Below, piece by piece: positions 62,465 through 64,000 of a DNA stretch of 64,000 nucleotides (the stretch's first letter is position 1; each line of letters opens with the position of its first letter). Source of the DNA: Brumimicrobium mesophilum (GTDB lineage: Bacteria > Bacteroidota > Bacteroidia > Flavobacteriales_D > Crocinitomicaceae); NCBI RefSeq assembly GCF_003025005.1, contig NZ_PVSS01000008.1, positions 62,001 through 126,000 on the forward strand. The letters run 5' to 3'. Both the position numbers and the translations under genes were made by a program. A model generated the notes under the pieces. The model was not told where the DNA came from. It was given only the letters and a program-made list of their open reading frames with translations, and made no database searches.

Positions 62465-63088
62465 TCAGTTAAGATTCGGTTTTTTCGCAATTCCTCGAGC
62501 TATCGGTGTTTTTGAAGCAAAAACGAGCGCCTGAAGTACAAGTAATATAACAATTATCAATGCAAACACAAACTGAGAAGATGTTCTACTTGAGGAATAC
62601 AACGCCTCAGCATTTTTCATTATTTTTTTAGATTCTACCAACTGAATGTTGGAAAGTTGGTCAAGGATGCCAAGCGATTCACTTGCAATTTCAAGTTTAT
62701 CTTGTTTATTTTTCGAATGAATCGTTTCTAATTCACTTAAAACTATCATTAATTCTTCTGCTTTTATCAACTCAATTTCAGTAAGTTTTGTTTCTTGATA
62801 AGCAAGGTTTTTATCTTTAATATTCAACAGTAATTCATCAATTCTTTGCACTTTTTTAGTTTTGTTATCATCTGATCTAATGACTTCCTTAATTTGATAG
62901 ATACTGCTTGTCATTCTAAAAATATATTCCTCCGCAATTAATCGATCTTCATACATCGTGCTGATCATATTTTTAACATTGTCAGTATGATTTCTATCAA
63001 TATAATTACTTAACAAAGCTAATAAACACAATGAAATCAATGCAACTGAGGCGGTGACTTTGTTTTTTATAATGTAAGTCCATTTCAT
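62465..63088 (-). CDS. Two-helix membrane protein with a periplasmic four-helix-bundle sensor
   Basis: This 207-residue protein has transmembrane helices at about 11-30 and 177-195. They flank a ~145-residue region of long charged helices, the shape of the 4HB sensory domain found in chemoreceptors. No HAMP, kinase, cyclase or signalling domain follows, only a ~12-residue tail (KTPIARGIAKKPN). It may be a stand-alone sensor subunit or a truncated receptor. Function is unknown. Confidence 0.65.
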   Translation of the reverse strand: MKWTYIIKNKVTASVALISLCLLALLSNYIDRNHTDNVKNMISTMYEDRLIAEEYIFRMTSSIYQIKEVIRSDDNKTKKVQRIDELLLNIKDKNLAYQETKLTEIELIKAEELMIVLSELETIHSKNKQDKLEIASESLGILDQLSNIQLVESKKIMKNAEALYSSSRTSSQFVFALIIVILLVLQALVFASKTPIARGIAKKPNLN

Positions 63089-63208
63089 ATTTTTCTGGAA
63101 TATTAATGATGATTTATAATGCAGAAAATAAAGCAGTAGTTCTATTCATTCACAACCCACTAAGTTAATAAATTCCTTGATTTAAGAATAAAAACCAATC
63201 ATTCATAT

Positions 63209-63964
63209 TTAATCTGACTTTAACCTAGTAAGAATGACGTTTACTTCTTTAGTTTCAAACTTATGCATGAACTTGAGCAAAAATCTAAGGAATTTGGATT
63301 TAGGAGCTTTGACTACTTGGCTCAACTTAAGAACTAAATTATCTAAATTATTGATGGTTTCTTTGTTATTTTCACCTCCTAAAGACCACAGTAAATTTGC
63401 TGAATTCCAAGATTGTTGGCGGGCTTTTCTCATGCTAAAATCAATTGCCTTCTCATCATTATTTTTACCTAGCCAATCTAAAATAAACATCATGGGGGTC
63501 ACTCTACTCAAGCGATCTTGCATTTCGTTGACGATTTGAAAAAGGATGTCGTTCACTTTATTGAAGTCAGCTTCTATTTCAAGTATTTCCTGACCTGACA
63601 TTGTAGAAGCAGTTGCCACTCCAAGATCTAGATTGATATGGGCGTTCATTCCTAACATAATATGCTGGAGAATAGTCAAAGGTTCATTTTCTTGATCAAA
63701 GGCAAACGCCCATGAGGTGCTAACAAGCTGTCCATTTTTATAGTCTTTGTATGCATCAAGATATAGGTTGGCAAAAACTACATCCATGTCTTCTAAGCGT
63801 TGATTATTTTCAAAATTTCCTAGTGCAATTTCTGCGGCAATTTCTGCAGTTGTACGTCTGTAGATGTAAGCAAACAAACCCAATCTACTGTTGTTTGCAA
63901 TGCAATCTTCTATAATCACATCAAGTTGGTCTAAAACCTGTTGAATGGTAGTTGCGCGTGACAT
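63209..63964 (-). CDS. DUF5995-like protein
   Basis: This 251-residue cytoplasmic, mostly helical protein has LGLFAYIYRRTTAEIAAEIAL and MLGMNAHINLDLGVA, motifs I associate with DUF5995. His and Asp residues in the second segment could bind a metal. No signal peptide is present. Function is unknown. Its start at 63964 lies 36 bases from the window edge and nothing upstream is visible. Confidence 0.75.
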   Translation of the reverse strand: MSRATTIQQVLDQLDVIIEDCIANNSRLGLFAYIYRRTTAEIAAEIALGNFENNQRLEDMDVVFANLYLDAYKDYKNGQLVSTSWAFAFDQENEPLTILQHIMLGMNAHINLDLGVATASTMSGQEILEIEADFNKVNDILFQIVNEMQDRLSRVTPMMFILDWLGKNNDEKAIDFSMRKARQQSWNSANLLWSLGGENNKETINNLDNLVLKLSQVVKAPKSKFLRFLLKFMHKFETKEVNVILTRLKSD

Positions 63965-64000
63965 AATTTATGTTTTTACAAAAAGTAATATGGTGTTTAG

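Overview
The window reads as a stretch of chromosome from an AT-rich member of the Bacteroidota, most likely Flavobacteriales (Crocinitomicaceae/Fluviicola-like). The lineage call is inference. It rests on two proteins with type IX secretion (T9SS) C-terminal sorting tails, many Lys/Ser-rich lipoproteins with Cys lipoboxes, repeated matches to the Bacteroidota -7 promoter box TAnnTTTG, and the virtual absence of Shine-Dalgarno motifs. I saw no tRNA, rRNA, CRISPR array, integrase or intact insertion sequence.

Layout. 1-1.5 kb: the tail of an ABC ATPase and a fused glycine-betaine/choline-type binding-protein-permease. 1.8-9.6 kb: metG, a secreted S9 peptidase, a highly expressed-looking T9SS cargo protein with a strong terminator, then three tandem ~150-bp units, each with promoter-like boxes and a 15-bp hairpin plus T-run (candidate small-RNA array). 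9.7-17.2 kb: a small membrane protein, a T9SS CocE/X-Pro-type hydrolase, and a SAM riboswitch with a visible terminator/antiterminator switch ahead of a methionine synthase split into two genes. 17.4-21.1 kb: a DUF4143-type ATPase preceded by four CCCTTAC motifs spaced exactly 33 bp apart, a Rieske protein and radA. 21.4-24.8 kb: a TPR histidine kinase with its NarL-type regulator, plus two small envelope genes. 25-32.3 kb: rdgB, a lipoprotein hydrolase, two DUF4412/GLPGLI-like paralogues, and unknown exported proteins, including an outer-membrane pair of which one copy is broken by a stop. 32.4-37.2 kb: a likely operon of a PfkB kinase, a DUF349 protein, a membrane protein and the RseP site-2 protease. 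37.3-44.5 kb: two lipoprotein families, each with one intact and one decaying copy, an AsmA-like protein and a GluR0-like glutamate-receptor potassium channel. 44.5-52 kb: a pnuC remnant beside a NadR-like kinase, a MerR regulator, an M23 peptidase divergent from alaS, truA and ssb. 52-56.8 kb: an array of related lipoproteins interleaved with a duplicated gene for a 55-58-residue secreted peptide, headed by a coiled-coil tail-fibre-like protein. 57-64 kb: O-antigen ligase-like protein, S41 peptidase, rnpA, a DUF2809-like protein, an SMP-30 lipoprotein, a four-helix-bundle membrane protein and a DUF5995-like protein.

Themes. Housekeeping genes (metG, alaS, radA, rdgB, truA, rnpA, rseP, metH) form a stable backbone. 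The variable parts are exported lipoproteins and outer-membrane proteins, and these repeatedly occur as tandem paralogues in which one copy is degenerating. Short dispersed palindromes (ATTACGAATT type, CGCAGAG type, a GAGCTTGCCGA REP-like unit) lie in several gene junctions. The most unusual signals are the tandem hairpin array at 8.95-9.53 kb, the duplicated lipoprotein/micro-peptide cassette at 53.6-55.7 kb, and the 33-bp phased motif array at 17.44-17.55 kb.
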